NCBI RefSeq assembly: GCF_900100315.1
Contig: NZ_FNFF01000005.1
Location: 248,001 to 312,000 of the forward strand
Reading direction: 5' to 3'
Source: Streptomyces indicus
Lineage (GTDB): Bacteria > Actinomycetota > Actinomycetes > Streptomycetales > Streptomycetaceae
Length of the DNA stretch: 64,000 nucleotides
Part shown: positions 39,389 through 47,715 of the stretch, one piece after another
Layout of the letters: every line of letters begins with the position of its first letter
Numbering within the stretch: position 1 is the first letter of the stretch
The notes under the pieces: generated by a model
Told to the model about the DNA's origin: nothing
Databases searched by the model: none
The model's input: only the letters and a program-made list of their open reading frames with translations
Program-made: the position numbers and the translations under genes

Positions 39389-40398
39389 TCGCCGTACAGC
39401 TCCTCATCGGTCTGGCGACGCTGGTCGTCAACGCGTTCTTCGTGGGCGCCGAGTTCGCGCTGATCTCGGTGCGCCGCAGCCAGATCGAGCCGCACGCCGA
39501 GCAGGGCGACCGCCGGGCCCGCAGCGTCATGTGGGGTCTTGAGCATGTCTCGCACCTCATGGCCGCGGCGCAGCTCGGCATCACGCTGTGCACCCTGGTG
39601 CTCGGTATCGTCGCCGAGCCCGCGATCGCCCATCTCCTGGAGCCGGGCTTCGACGCCGTGGGCGTGCCGCACGGTCTGGTGCACCCGATCTCGTTCGTGA
39701 TCGCGCTCGCGGTGGCCACGTATCTGCACATGCTGCTCGGCGAGATGATCCCGAAGAACATCGCGCTCGCCGAGCCGGTGAAGTCCGCGCTGCTGCTCGG
39801 CCCGCCGCTGGTCGCGATCACGCGGGCGCTGCGTCCGGTGATCTTCGCGATCAACGCCTTCGCCAATACGCTGCTCAAGCTGCTGCGCGTGGAGCCGAAG
39901 GACGAGGTCGAGGCGACGTTCTCGGACGACCAACTGGCCCGTATGGTCAAGGACTCCAGCGACGCGGGTCTGCTGGACGACCGCGCGACGGAGCGTCTGC
40001 ACGACGCCCTGGAACTGGGCAACCGCCCGGTCCGCGACGTGGTGCTCCCGCTGGAGCGCGTGGTCTACGCGCGGCTCGGCGTGACGCCGGAGGAGCTGGA
40101 GCGGCTCTCGGCCGACTCCGGGTTCTCCCGCTTCCCGGTGGTGGACCAGGCGCGCAGGATCGTCGGATACCTGCACGTCAAGGACGCTCTGGAGGTGCAG
40201 CCGCGCGATCTGCCGTTCCAGGTGCAGGACATGCGGCCGATCGCCCGGGTGCGCGAGACCACCCCGCTGGACGACGTGCTCACGGCGATGCGCCGCAGCC
40301 GTACGCATGTGGCCGCGGTGCTGGGCACGGACGGGCGACTGGCGGGACTCGTGACGATGGAGGACGTACTGCGGGAGCTGTTCGGCCAGCCGGTGTGA
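39385..40398 (+). CDS. CNNM/CBS-domain membrane protein without CorC domain
   Basis: A 337-residue paralogue of the preceding protein: CNNM domain ('NAFFVGAEFALISVRRSQIE', 'LLGEMIPKNIALAEP') and a CBS pair ('VRDVVLPLERVVYARLGVTP', 'THVAAVLGTDGRLAGLVTME'), but it stops right after the second CBS domain and lacks CorC_HlyC. The ATGA overlap with the first gene indicates coupled translation and possibly a heteromer. A palindromic hairpin follows the stop. Confidence 0.94.
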   Translation: MIAVQLLIGLATLVVNAFFVGAEFALISVRRSQIEPHAEQGDRRARSVMWGLEHVSHLMAAAQLGITLCTLVLGIVAEPAIAHLLEPGFDAVGVPHGLVHPISFVIALAVATYLHMLLGEMIPKNIALAEPVKSALLLGPPLVAITRALRPVIFAINAFANTLLKLLRVEPKDEVEATFSDDQLARMVKDSSDAGLLDDRATERLHDALELGNRPVRDVVLPLERVVYARLGVTPEELERLSADSGFSRFPVVDQARRIVGYLHVKDALEVQPRDLPFQVQDMRPIARVRETTPLDDVLTAMRRSRTHVAAVLGTDGRLAGLVTMEDVLRELFGQPV

Positions 40399-40407
40399 GG
40401 CGGGGCG

Positions 40408-40433
40408 TGCGGTCCGCCGGCCGGCAGACCGCA
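40408..40433 (+). terminator. Palindromic hairpin after the CNNM operon
   Basis: TGCGGTC (40408-40414) pairs with GACCGCA (40427-40433), with GCCGG/CCGGC continuing inward after one mismatch. It lies 10 bases past the stop codon. Confidence 0.6.
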
Positions 40434-40461
40434 GCCGCCCTTAATCGGTTGACGCCCTCCA

Positions 40462-40467
40462 TAGGGT
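40462..40467 (+). promoter_or_regulatory. -10 box of leaderless acetyltransferase gene
   Basis: TAGGGT ends seven bases before the ATG at 40475. Confidence 0.55.
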
Positions 40468-40474
40468 TCCGGGC

Positions 40475-40939
40475 ATGAGCGTTCGCCTGGAACCGATCAC
40501 CGCGCACAACCTCGACACGGCACTCGCGATCCGCGTGCGGGCCGACCAGGAGCACCTGGTCGCGCCCGTGGTGAAGTCCCTGGCCGAGGCGTATGTGCAC
40601 GCCGAGGTGGCCTGGCCCCGTCTGATCATGGACGGGGACCGGGCCGTCGGCTTTCTCATGGCGTTCCTCGACATCCACTGGGACGACGACCCGCAGGGCA
40701 CGGACATCCGCTCCGGTCTGTGGCGTCTGAACATCGCCGACGGGGTGCAGGGGCGGGGCTACGGACGGTTCGCGGTCGACGCGGTGGCGGCGGAGATCCG
40801 CCGGCGCGGCGGCTCGAGGCTGTACGTGACCTGGCACCCGGGGCCGGACGGGCCGGAGGGGTTCTACCGGAGCCTCGGCTTCGAGCTGACCGGCGAGGTC
40901 AGCGGCGGGCAGACGGTGGGGGTGCTCGACCTGGGGTGA
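40475..40939 (+). CDS. GNAT-family N-acetyltransferase (polyamine-type)
   Basis: A 154-residue GNAT protein: 'VRLEPITAHNLDTALAIRV', 'WRLNIADGVQGRGYGRFAVD' (motif A with Q-G-R-G-Y-G) and 'GFYRSLGFELTGEV'. The pattern 'AYVHAEVAWPRLIMDGDRAV' resembles diamine/spermidine acetyltransferases of the PaiA/BltD type. Substrate is not proven. Leaderless by -10 position. A terminator hairpin overlaps its stop codon. Confidence 0.88.
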   Translation: MSVRLEPITAHNLDTALAIRVRADQEHLVAPVVKSLAEAYVHAEVAWPRLIMDGDRAVGFLMAFLDIHWDDDPQGTDIRSGLWRLNIADGVQGRGYGRFAVDAVAAEIRRRGGSRLYVTWHPGPDGPEGFYRSLGFELTGEVSGGQTVGVLDLG

Positions 40940-40947
40940 GCACCCCC
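40918..40947. terminator. Terminator hairpin spanning a stop codon
   Basis: GGGGGTGCTC (40918-40927) pairs perfectly with GAGCACCCCC (40938-40947); the TGA at 40937-40939 lies at the loop-stem border. It separates the convergent acetyltransferase and AhpD-like genes. Confidence 0.75.
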
Positions 40948-40975
40948 AACCGGGCCCCCGCCGGGTCAGCCCATC

Positions 40976-41446
40976 TCAGTACTGACCCACCACGTAGTCC
41001 CCGGCGGGCCGCTGAGCCATCACATTGATGCGGTTGAAGGTGTTGATGACGGCGATGGCGAACACCAGCGCCGACAGCTGCTCCTCGTCGTAGTGCTTGG
41101 CCGCGTTCGCCCACGCCTCGTCGCTGATGCCGCCGGACGCGTCCGCGATCCGCGTGCCCTGCTCGGTCAGTTCGAGCGCCGCGCGTTCGGCCTCGGTGAA
41201 GACGGTGGCCTCGCGCCAGGCGGCGACGAGGTGCAGCCGCAGCGCGGTCTCCCCGGCCGCAGCCGCCTCCTTCGTGTGCATGTCGAGGCAGCCGGAGCAG
41301 CCGTTGATCTGGCTGGCGCGGATCTTCACCAGCTCCTGTGTCGACTGCGGCAGCGTGGAGTCGGCGAGCGCCTTGCCGGCCGCGACGATGTGCTTCAGGG
41401 ACTTGCGCGTGACGTCGTGGGTCATGGGGTCGATACGGGCTTCCAT
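40976..41446 (-). CDS. AhpD/carboxymuconolactone decarboxylase-family protein
   Basis: A 156-residue alkylhydroperoxidase-like protein with the redox motif 'INGCSGCLDMHTKEA' (C-x-x-C then His) about residues 48-62. Relatives act in peroxide defence with a thiol such as mycothiol, or as decarboxylases. ATG 41446 begins 'MEARIDPMTHDVTRKSLKHI'; the longer frame upstream is antisense to the SGNH gene. GGAGC lies upstream. It is divergent from the SGNH gene with 102 bases between starts. Confidence 0.9.
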   Translation of the reverse strand: MEARIDPMTHDVTRKSLKHIVAAGKALADSTLPQSTQELVKIRASQINGCSGCLDMHTKEAAAAGETALRLHLVAAWREATVFTEAERAALELTEQGTRIADASGGISDEAWANAAKHYDEEQLSALVFAIAVINTFNRINVMAQRPAGDYVVGQY

Positions 41447-41532
41447 GGCGTGCTCCTCGCTCGGGTGTGTGGTGCTTGCACCCACCTGACGAGGCTGCCC
41501 GGGCGGACGTAACAGGTGCCCGGGCGACGGGA

Positions 41533-41538
41533 TAGCAT
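41533..41538 (+). promoter_or_regulatory. -10 box of the SGNH gene
   Basis: TAGCAT ends 10 bases before the ATG at 41549; no RBS is seen, so the mRNA is probably leaderless or nearly so. Confidence 0.4.
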
Positions 41539-41548
41539 CGCTGACGCC

Positions 41549-42328
41549 ATGCAGATCAATGCCTCCTACACCAGTCTCGTCGCGGTCGGCGACTCCTTCA
41601 CCGAGGGCATGTCGGACCTGCTGCCCGACGGCAGCTACCGCGGCTGGGCCGACCTGCTCGCCACGCGGATGGCGCGCGTCGAGCCCGGGTTCCGGTACGC
41701 CAACCTCGCCGTGCGCGGCAAGCTCATCCGCCAGATCGTCGACGAGCAGGTCGAGGTGGCCGCGGCGATGCGCGCCGACGTGGTGACGCTGGTCGGCGGC
41801 CTGAACGACACCCTGCGGCCCAAGTGCGACATGGTCATGGTGCGCGACCGGCTCACGGAGGCCGTCGAGAAGCTCGCGCCCTCCTGCAAGCAGCTCGTCC
41901 TGATGCGCAGCCCCGGCCGCCAGGGCCCGGTCCTCGACCGCTTCCGGCCGCGCATGGAGGAGCTCTTCTCGTACGTGGACGAGCTGGCGTCGCGGCATGA
42001 CGCGGTGGTCGTGGACCTGTACGGCGCCCCGGCGCTGTCGGACCAGCGGATGTGGGACGTGGACCGGCTCCATCTCACCGGCGAAGGGCACCGCCGGGTG
42101 GCCGAGGCGGTGTGGCAGGCGCTCGGTTACGAGCCGGAGGAGGACTGGCGCGCACCGCTGCCGCCGGCCGTGCCGCTGAAGTGGATGGCCCGGCGCACGG
42201 CGGACATCAGCTTCGCCCGCCAGCACCTGATGCCGTGGATCGGCCGCCGCCTCACGGGCCGCAGCTCGGGCGACGGCCGCCCGGCCAAGCGCCCGGACCT
42301 GCTGCCGTACGAGGTCCTCGGAGAGTAG
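41549..42328 (+). CDS. SGNH/GDSL-family hydrolase
   Basis: A 259-residue esterase-like protein without signal peptide. Catalytic blocks: 'VAVGDSFTEGM' (nucleophile Ser), Gly in 'LAVRGKLI', Asn in 'VGGLNDTLRP' and 'DRLHLTGEGH' with the Asp-x-x-His pair. Members hydrolyse esters of lipids, sugars or small molecules. The 60 residues after the hydrolase fold ('PAVPLKWMARRTADISFARQ' on) are conserved in streptomycete homologues. The start follows the -10 position. Confidence 0.92.
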   Translation: MQINASYTSLVAVGDSFTEGMSDLLPDGSYRGWADLLATRMARVEPGFRYANLAVRGKLIRQIVDEQVEVAAAMRADVVTLVGGLNDTLRPKCDMVMVRDRLTEAVEKLAPSCKQLVLMRSPGRQGPVLDRFRPRMEELFSYVDELASRHDAVVVDLYGAPALSDQRMWDVDRLHLTGEGHRRVAEAVWQALGYEPEEDWRAPLPPAVPLKWMARRTADISFARQHLMPWIGRRLTGRSSGDGRPAKRPDLLPYEVLGE

Positions 42329-42361
42329 GGGCAGGGGCGGCCCGCTTCTGGCCCGGCCGGG

Positions 42362-42511
42362 CCCCGGTGTGCTGCGCGCGTCACGCGGGTGAGCCGGTGT
42401 GCTGCGCACGTCACGCGGGTGAGGAGCCGGTGCGCCGCGCAGGCCACACGGGTGAGCCGGTGCGCCGCGCACGTCACGCGGGTGAGCCGGTGCGCCGCGC
42501 ACGTCACGCGG
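42362..42511. repeat. 27-33-bp tandem repeats after the SGNH gene
   Basis: Units 42362-42388 (27), 42389-42418 (30), 42419-42451 (33), 42452-42481 (30) and 42482-42511 (30) share GTGAGCCGGTGCGCCGCGCA followed by CGTCACGCGG; the last two are identical. All lengths are multiples of three. Confidence 0.9.
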
Positions 42512-42636
42512 GGGCCAGGGGGGAGCCCCCGAACCAGGGTGCAGGGGTGAGCCGGTGTGCTGCCCAGGCCGCGGGGGTACAGGGGGCGGAGCCCACGGAC
42601 CCCGGGGGGGCAGGGGCGGCAGCCCTGGAACCTCAC

Positions 42637-42890
42637 CCGCCGCGGAGCGGCGGAGCGCCAACGGGGTCAGGGGCGAAGCCCCGGAGCGGGGTACAGGGCG
42701 TCAGCCCACGCACAACCCACCGCCGCGGAGCGGCGGAGCGTCAGCGAGGGCGGCCCAGCAGCAGGGCCGAGAGCGGGCCGCCAACCCGCCCCACGGGACA
42801 CCGGGGACGTCAGACCCCGACAACCACCCGCCTACGGGGGCCCGGGGGGCGTCAGCCCCCGGAAACGACCCCGCCGCGGAGCGGCGGAGC
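42637..42890. repeat. Three copies of a 20-bp GC palindromic element
   Basis: CCGCCGCGGAGCGGCGGAGC occurs identically at 42637-42656, 42720-42739 and 42871-42890. Each has a CCGCC/GGCGG dyad that could form a hairpin. Such elements are often scattered between Streptomyces genes. Confidence 0.85.
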
Positions 42891-42967
42891 ACGGTGCCGC
42901 GCACAGTCGGGCCAACTCGTACCTTCCGACAAAATCCCCACCGGCGTTGGCCTGCACGTTTGGCCAG

Positions 42968-42973
42968 TAGACT
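42968..42973 (+). promoter_or_regulatory. -10 box of leaderless purB
   Basis: TAGACT ends eight bases before the GTG start at 42982; no RBS is present. TTGGCC at 42947 could serve as a -35 with a short 15-base spacer. Confidence 0.55.
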
Positions 42974-42981
42974 TACCGATC

Positions 42982-44415
42982 GTGACTGTGAAGCCCCGTA
43001 TCCCGAACGTTCTGGCCGGCCGCTACGCCTCCGTGGAGCTGGCCGCCCTGTGGTCCCCCGAGCAGAAGGTCAAGCTGGAGCGTCAGCTGTGGCTGGCCGT
43101 GCTGCGTGCGCAGAAGGACCTCGGGATCGAGGTGCCCGAGCAGGCGCTCGCCGACTACGAGCGCGTGCTCGACCAGGTCGACCTCGCCTCGATCGCCGAG
43201 CGCGAGAAGGTCACGCGGCACGATGTGAAGGCCCGCATCGAGGAGTTCAACGCCCTCGCCGGCCACGAGCACGTGCACAAGGGCATGACCTCCCGTGACC
43301 TCACGGAGAACGTCGAGCAGCTGCAGATCCGCCTCTCCCTGGAGCTGATGCGCGACCGCACCGTCGCCGTCCTGGCCCGGCTCGGCAAGCTCTCCGCCGA
43401 GTACGGCGAGCTGGTGATGGCGGGCCGTTCGCACAACGTCGCCGCCCAGGCCACCACCCTCGGCAAGCGTTTCGCGACCGGCGCCGACGAGCTGCTCGTC
43501 GCCTTCGGCCGCCTCGAGGAGCTGCTCGGACGCTACCCGCTGCGCGGCATCAAGGGCCCTGTCGGCACGGCCCAGGACATGCTCGACCTGCTCGGCGGCG
43601 ACACCGCGAAGCTCGCCGACCTGGAGCAGCGCATCGCGCGGCACCTCGGCTTCGGCCAGGCCTTCACCTCCGTCGGCCAGGTCTACCCGCGCTCACTGGA
43701 TTACGAGGTCGTCACGGCCCTGGTCCAGCTCGCCGCCGCGCCCTCCTCGCTCGCCAAGACGATCCGTCTGATGGCCGGGCACGAGCTGGTCACCGAGGGC
43801 TTCAAGCCGGGCCAGGTCGGCTCGTCCGCGATGCCGCACAAGATGAACACCCGCTCCTGCGAGCGCGTCAACGGCCTGATGGTCATCCTGCGCGGCTACG
43901 CCTCGATGACCGGCGAGCTGGCCGGCGACCAGTGGAACGAGGGTGACGTCTCCTGCTCGGTGGTGCGCCGGGTCGCGCTGCCCGACGCGTTCTTCGCGCT
44001 CGACGGTCTGCTCGAGACCTTCCTGACCGTCCTCGACGAGTTCGGTGCGTTCCCCGCGGTCGTCGCCCGTGAGCTCGACCGCTACCTGCCGTTCCTCGCC
44101 ACCACCAAGGTCCTCATGGGCGCGGTGCGCGGCGGCGTGGGCCGCGAGGTCGCGCACGAGGCCATCAAGGAGCACGCGGTGGCCTCGGCGCTCGCGATGC
44201 GCGAGCAGGGCGCCGAGCGCAACGAGCTGCTCGACAAGCTGGCGGCCGACGACCGCATCCCGCTGGACCGTGCGCAGCTCGACGAGCTGATGGCGGACAA
44301 GCTGTCGTTCACGGGTGCCGCCGCCGGCCAGGTCGGTGTGGTGGTCTCCCGGATCGACGAGATCGTCAAGCAGCACCCGGAGGCGGCGGCGTACACCCCG
44401 GGCGCGATCCTCTAG
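42982..44415 (+). CDS. purB: Adenylosuccinate lyase
   Basis: A 477-residue fumarase-superfamily enzyme that acts twice in purine synthesis (SAICAR to AICAR, adenylosuccinate to AMP). The signature 'GSSAMPHKMNTRSCERV' lies near 280-296, with catalytic-loop serine and 'HKGMTSRDLTEN', 'AGRSHNVAAQATTLGKRFA' nearby. GTG 42982 is chosen because the protein family starts there ('VKPRIPNVLAGRYAS') and the -10 box is just upstream. Followed after 13 bases by the MUG gene. Confidence 0.97.
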   Translation: MTVKPRIPNVLAGRYASVELAALWSPEQKVKLERQLWLAVLRAQKDLGIEVPEQALADYERVLDQVDLASIAEREKVTRHDVKARIEEFNALAGHEHVHKGMTSRDLTENVEQLQIRLSLELMRDRTVAVLARLGKLSAEYGELVMAGRSHNVAAQATTLGKRFATGADELLVAFGRLEELLGRYPLRGIKGPVGTAQDMLDLLGGDTAKLADLEQRIARHLGFGQAFTSVGQVYPRSLDYEVVTALVQLAAAPSSLAKTIRLMAGHELVTEGFKPGQVGSSAMPHKMNTRSCERVNGLMVILRGYASMTGELAGDQWNEGDVSCSVVRRVALPDAFFALDGLLETFLTVLDEFGAFPAVVARELDRYLPFLATTKVLMGAVRGGVGREVAHEAIKEHAVASALAMREQGAERNELLDKLAADDRIPLDRAQLDELMADKLSFTGAAAGQVGVVVSRIDEIVKQHPEAAAYTPGAIL

Positions 44416-44428
44416 CCGCCGCACAGGG

Positions 44429-44995
44429 ATGCCCCGCTTCACGCGCGAGGAACTCGAGGCCGCCCGCGGCCGCATCGTGGACGATGTGGTCGCGGACGGT
44501 CTGCGAGTGCTGTTCTGCGGCATCAACCCCGGTCTCCTGACCGCCGCCACGGGCCACCACTTCGCCCGCCCCGGCAACCGCTTCTGGCCGGTGCTGCACC
44601 TCTCGGGCTTCACCCCGCGGCTGCTCCAGCCGTCCGAGCAGCGGGAGTTGCTCTCGTACGGGCTCGGCATCACGAACGTCGTCGCACGCGCCACGGCCCG
44701 CGCCGACGAGCTGACCGCCGAGGAGTACGTGGCGGGCGGCCGCATCCTCGAAGCGAAGGTCGAGCGGCTGGCGCCCAGGTGGCTTGCGGTCGTGGGCGTG
44801 ACGGCGTACCGCGCTGCGTTCGCGGACCGTGCCGCGCGGATCGGTCCGCAGGAGCGCACCATCGGCGGCAGCCGGGTGTGGGTGCTGCCCAACCCCAGTG
44901 GTCTGAACGCGCATTGGACCGCGCAGACGATGGCCGAGGAGTTCGCCCGGCTGCGGGAAGCGGCCGACGGCGAGGGCAAGGGAAGCCGCGCCTAG
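44429..44995 (+). CDS. mug: G/U mismatch-specific DNA glycosylase (MUG)
   Basis: A 188-residue MUG/TDG-type glycosylase that removes uracil or related bases from G mismatches. Motif 1 is 'FCGINPGLLTAATGHHFARP' (about 29-48) with catalytic-type Asn, and motif 2 is 'LPNPSGLNAHW' near 155-165. It starts 14 bases after the purB stop with a weak RBS (CAGGG), so it is likely expressed from the purB transcript. Its stop overlaps the convergent gene's stop in a single CTAG. Confidence 0.92.
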   Translation: MPRFTREELEAARGRIVDDVVADGLRVLFCGINPGLLTAATGHHFARPGNRFWPVLHLSGFTPRLLQPSEQRELLSYGLGITNVVARATARADELTAEEYVAGGRILEAKVERLAPRWLAVVGVTAYRAAFADRAARIGPQERTIGGSRVWVLPNPSGLNAHWTAQTMAEEFARLREAADGEGKGSRA

Positions 44996-45786
44996 CGGTC
45001 GGACATCCAGGGGGCGTCATCGGGCCAGGTGCCCGTGCGCACGATGTGCTCCACCAGGCGCAGGGCCTCGCCGAGCGGCACCGTGTCCGCGTCCGGGTAG
45101 GCGTCGATCTGCCCGTCGGCCAGCAGGAATCCGCCGCTCGCGCCCTCCGCCCCGGGGTCGAGGGCGTGTTCGCCGGGGTCGTCCGGGCCTTCGAAGAGCA
45201 CGACCATGGCGCGGTCGGCGTTCGTGAGCAGGGAAACCGCCCGCCCGGACGGGGACTTGAGCCAGAGGTCGAACTGCCCGCCGCCGATCCGCGTCCGGAG
45301 CAACTGCGCCACCTCGTCCGGTGTGACCGGCACCGGCACGTCGGCGTCGAGCGCCCAGGTCTCACCGGTCTCCGCAGCGGGCGCCGGCGTGCCGGGCGGG
45401 GCCGTGGTGGTGACCAGGGCGAGCAGCCGGGCCGGCGGGGCGGACGTCACACCGAGGGCCAGCCAGCGGTCGGGGGTGTGCCAGACGTGGACCTCGGGGG
45501 CCAGCGTCGCGAAGAAGGCCCAGGGCTCGCGCAGTTGCCCGTCCCGGAGCGCGACGCGCCGCACACTTCCCCACTGCTTCGTGAGCGGCGCGAGCAGCGC
45601 GTCCCGGGACTTCGCCGCCTTGTCGCGGGCCAGTTCGGATATGCGGTAGCCGGGACCTGACGCACCGAGGCCCGCCCCGCCGGGCTCCGCACCGAGGTCG
45701 CGGGAGCACAGCAGAGCGAGCGCGGCCAACTGGTCGTGGAGCAGCCGGGCTTCGCTGCTCGTCGGCGGGTGCGGTTCTGCGGTCAT
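44992..45786 (-). CDS. Hypothetical protein, possible Imm1-like C-terminal domain
   Basis: A 264-residue protein of unknown function. The N-terminal half ('EARLLHDQLAALALLCSRDL', 'RVALRDGQLREPWAFFATL') is not recognised. The C-terminal part contains 'GGFLLADGQIDAYPDADTVP' and 'EALRLVEHIVRTGTWPDDAP', a layout like the Imm1 immunity family (acidic patch, helix, G-x-W-P). Whether it protects against a toxin is unknown; no toxin is adjacent. It is monocistronic, ends in a CTAG shared with the mug stop. Confidence 0.65.
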   Translation of the reverse strand: MTAEPHPPTSSEARLLHDQLAALALLCSRDLGAEPGGAGLGASGPGYRISELARDKAAKSRDALLAPLTKQWGSVRRVALRDGQLREPWAFFATLAPEVHVWHTPDRWLALGVTSAPPARLLALVTTTAPPGTPAPAAETGETWALDADVPVPVTPDEVAQLLRTRIGGGQFDLWLKSPSGRAVSLLTNADRAMVVLFEGPDDPGEHALDPGAEGASGGFLLADGQIDAYPDADTVPLGEALRLVEHIVRTGTWPDDAPWMSDR

Positions 45787-45845
45787 GCGTTCAGTAGAGC
45801 AACCGCCACTGACAATCCGGCCGGGCCGAAGGGGCGGCGAGCACC

Positions 45846-46583
45846 TCAGGCGTCCCTGCGGCGGACGGCCCACCAGCCCGCGAGCACCGAGGCCGCCGCC
45901 CACAGCGCGGTGACGCCGAGTCCCGTCCAGGGGCCGAGTGTTCCGGTGTGCTCGGAGTGCAGGACGATCTGGCCGGCCCGGTCGGGCAGGAACTCGGCGA
46001 CGCCCGCGGACATGTCCCCGATGACGAAGCCCACGATCAGCACGAAGGGGATGAGGATGCTCAGGACGGCGACCCCGCTGCGCAGCAGCGCGGTGAGCCC
46101 GCTCGCGAGGAGCGCCATAAGCGCCAGGTAGATACCGCCGCCGATGCAGGCGCTCACCGCTCCGGGGTGCCCGAGTCCGATGGCGTAGTCGCCCATGAAG
46201 AGCTGCCCGACGAGGAACGTGGCGAAGGAGGTGACGAGGCCGAGGGCCAGGGCCGCCAAGCCGATGACGGCGGTCTTCGCCGCGTAGAAGAGGCCTCTGC
46301 GGGGCACCGCGGCGAGCGAGACGCGCAGCGCGCCGTGCGCGAATTCGGAGGAGAAGGCCGTGGCGCCGAAGCTGATCGCCGCGATCTGGGCGAAGTTCAT
46401 CGCGTAGAAGGCGCTGAACAGGGCGTCGTAGTCGGGGTTGTCCGCCTCCGCCTGGCCGATCAGCGGGAAGGCGAGCAGCGTGACGGCGAGGGCCGCTGCG
46501 AACACGGAGAGCAGGGAGCCCCAACTGGCGCGTACGGAGCGGATCTTGATCCATTCCGAACGAAGTACGGCGGCGGTGGTCAT
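45846..46583 (-). CDS. ABC-2-type transporter permease
   Basis: A 245-residue permease with six predicted helices, beginning 'MTTAAVLRSEWIKIRSVRAS' as is typical for ABC-2 subunits, with 'ALRVSLAAVPRRGLFYAAKT' before helix 3. It pairs with the ATPase encoded just upstream (90-base gap) on the same strand. Together they form an exporter, probably of antimicrobial peptide or drug type, likely controlled by the divergent two-component system. Confidence 0.92.
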   Translation of the reverse strand: MTTAAVLRSEWIKIRSVRASWGSLLSVFAAALAVTLLAFPLIGQAEADNPDYDALFSAFYAMNFAQIAAISFGATAFSSEFAHGALRVSLAAVPRRGLFYAAKTAVIGLAALALGLVTSFATFLVGQLFMGDYAIGLGHPGAVSACIGGGIYLALMALLASGLTALLRSGVAVLSILIPFVLIVGFVIGDMSAGVAEFLPDRAGQIVLHSEHTGTLGPWTGLGVTALWAAASVLAGWWAVRRRDA

Positions 46584-46673
46584 GGTGTGGTCTCCTCGGC
46601 TTCGGGGTGGTGTTCGGCGGCGAGAGGCGGCGTCAAGCGGCGAGAGGGCGGCCGGCTGCGGGAGCCGGCCGCA

Positions 46674-47609
46674 TCACGAGCGGGCCGCGCCGGAAGGGGT
46701 GTGCTGTGCGGCGAACTCGGCGTCCTCTGCCGTGAGCGCCAGATAGGCCTGCTCCAACGAGGTCTGCTCGTCGACGAGTTCGAGCACCGGTACGCCTTCG
46801 CGGGCCGCGAGGGCGCCGATGTCGGCGGCCTGGGCGTCCTCGACGGTGAGTTTCCCGTCCTCGTCGAAGGCGACCGCGTACCCCTGCTTCACCAGGGCCT
46901 CGCGCAGCCGGCTCTGCTCGGTGCTGCGCACCCGCACGCGGTCGTGGCGGTGCGCGTCGAGGAACGCGCGCATCGGGGTGTCCGCGAGCAGCCGGCCGCG
47001 GCCGAGCACGACCAGGTGGTCGGCGAAGGAGGCCGTCTCGTTCATGAGGTGGCTGGAGACCAGGACCGTACGGCCCTCGCGGGCGAGCCGGCGCAGGAGT
47101 TCGCGGATCCAGATGATGCCTTCGGGGTCGAGTCCGTTGGACGGCTCGTCCAGCATGATCACCGGCGGGTCGCCGAGCAGGGCGGCCGCGATGCCGAGGC
47201 GCTGGCGCATGCCGAGGGAGTACGTCTTGATCCGGCGGCCGGCCGCCGAGGTGAGGCCGGTCTCCTCCAGGACCTCGTCCACACGTCCCGGCGCGAGGCC
47301 GTTGCTGACCGCGAGGGCCCGCAGGTGGTTGCGGCCGGTGCGCGAGGCGTGGGCGTTCTGCGCGTCGAGCAGCGCGCCGACCTCGCGCAGGGGGTCGGCA
47401 AGGGACGCGTAGACGCGGCCGCCGACGGTGGCCGTGCCGGACGTCGGCCGGTCCAGGCCCAGGACGAGCCGCATGGTGGTGGACTTCCCGGCCCCGTTGG
47501 GGCCGAGGAACCCGGTGACCTTCCCGGGTTCGACGGTGAAGGTGAGCCCGTCGACGGCACGGGTGCTGCCGTACTCCTTGGTGAGCGCTGTGACCTCGAT
47601 GCTTGTCAT
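46674..47609 (-). CDS. ABC transporter ATP-binding protein (drug/bacitracin exporter type)
   Basis: A 311-residue DrrA/CcmA-like ATPase: Walker A 'GPNGAGKST' (36-44), signature 'YSLGMRQRLGIAAAL', Walker B 'PPVIMLDEPSNGLDPEG' and the DrrA-type C-terminal domain after residue 215. First gene of a two-gene operon with the ABC-2 permease. The gene is divergent from a histidine kinase/response regulator pair, the classical layout of antibiotic-sensing and exporting modules. Confidence 0.94.
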   Translation of the reverse strand: MTSIEVTALTKEYGSTRAVDGLTFTVEPGKVTGFLGPNGAGKSTTMRLVLGLDRPTSGTATVGGRVYASLADPLREVGALLDAQNAHASRTGRNHLRALAVSNGLAPGRVDEVLEETGLTSAAGRRIKTYSLGMRQRLGIAAALLGDPPVIMLDEPSNGLDPEGIIWIRELLRRLAREGRTVLVSSHLMNETASFADHLVVLGRGRLLADTPMRAFLDAHRHDRVRVRSTEQSRLREALVKQGYAVAFDEDGKLTVEDAQAADIGALAAREGVPVLELVDEQTSLEQAYLALTAEDAEFAAQHTPSGAARS

Positions 47610-47665
47610 GCCTCAAGCCTCGGGAAACGGCCTTCCCCGCACCTCCCCCGGCGGTGGGGATCTTC

Positions 47666-47681
47666 TCCCCCGCGCGGGGGA
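47666..47681. promoter_or_regulatory. Perfect 16-bp palindrome between ABC operon and kinase
   Basis: TCCCCCGCGCGGGGGA lies midway between the divergent starts (47609 and 47716), preceded by GGTGGGGATCTTCTCC. It is a natural operator candidate for the response regulator at 48968. Confidence 0.55.
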
Positions 47682-47715
47682 ACCGGCTGTCACAGGCGGC
47701 TGGCACGATGTCCGT

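Larger units (their letters stand above)
42329..42981. other. 653-base gene-free, repeat-rich spacer before purB
   Basis: No credible gene is seen on either strand. The stretch holds a 27-33-bp tandem tract (42362-42511), three copies of a 20-bp dyad element (42637, 42720, 42871) and G-rich runs such as GGGGGTACAGGGGG. The purB promoter is at its right end. Long frames across it are produced by base composition. Confidence 0.8.

Noticed and set aside
42362..42511. Possible CRISPR array
   Set aside because: Repeats are directly tandem with no unique spacers and there are no cas genes.
42052..42981. In-frame extension of purB upstream to 42052
   Set aside because: It crosses the SGNH gene and tandem repeats; the GTG at 42982 matches the family start and the -10 box.
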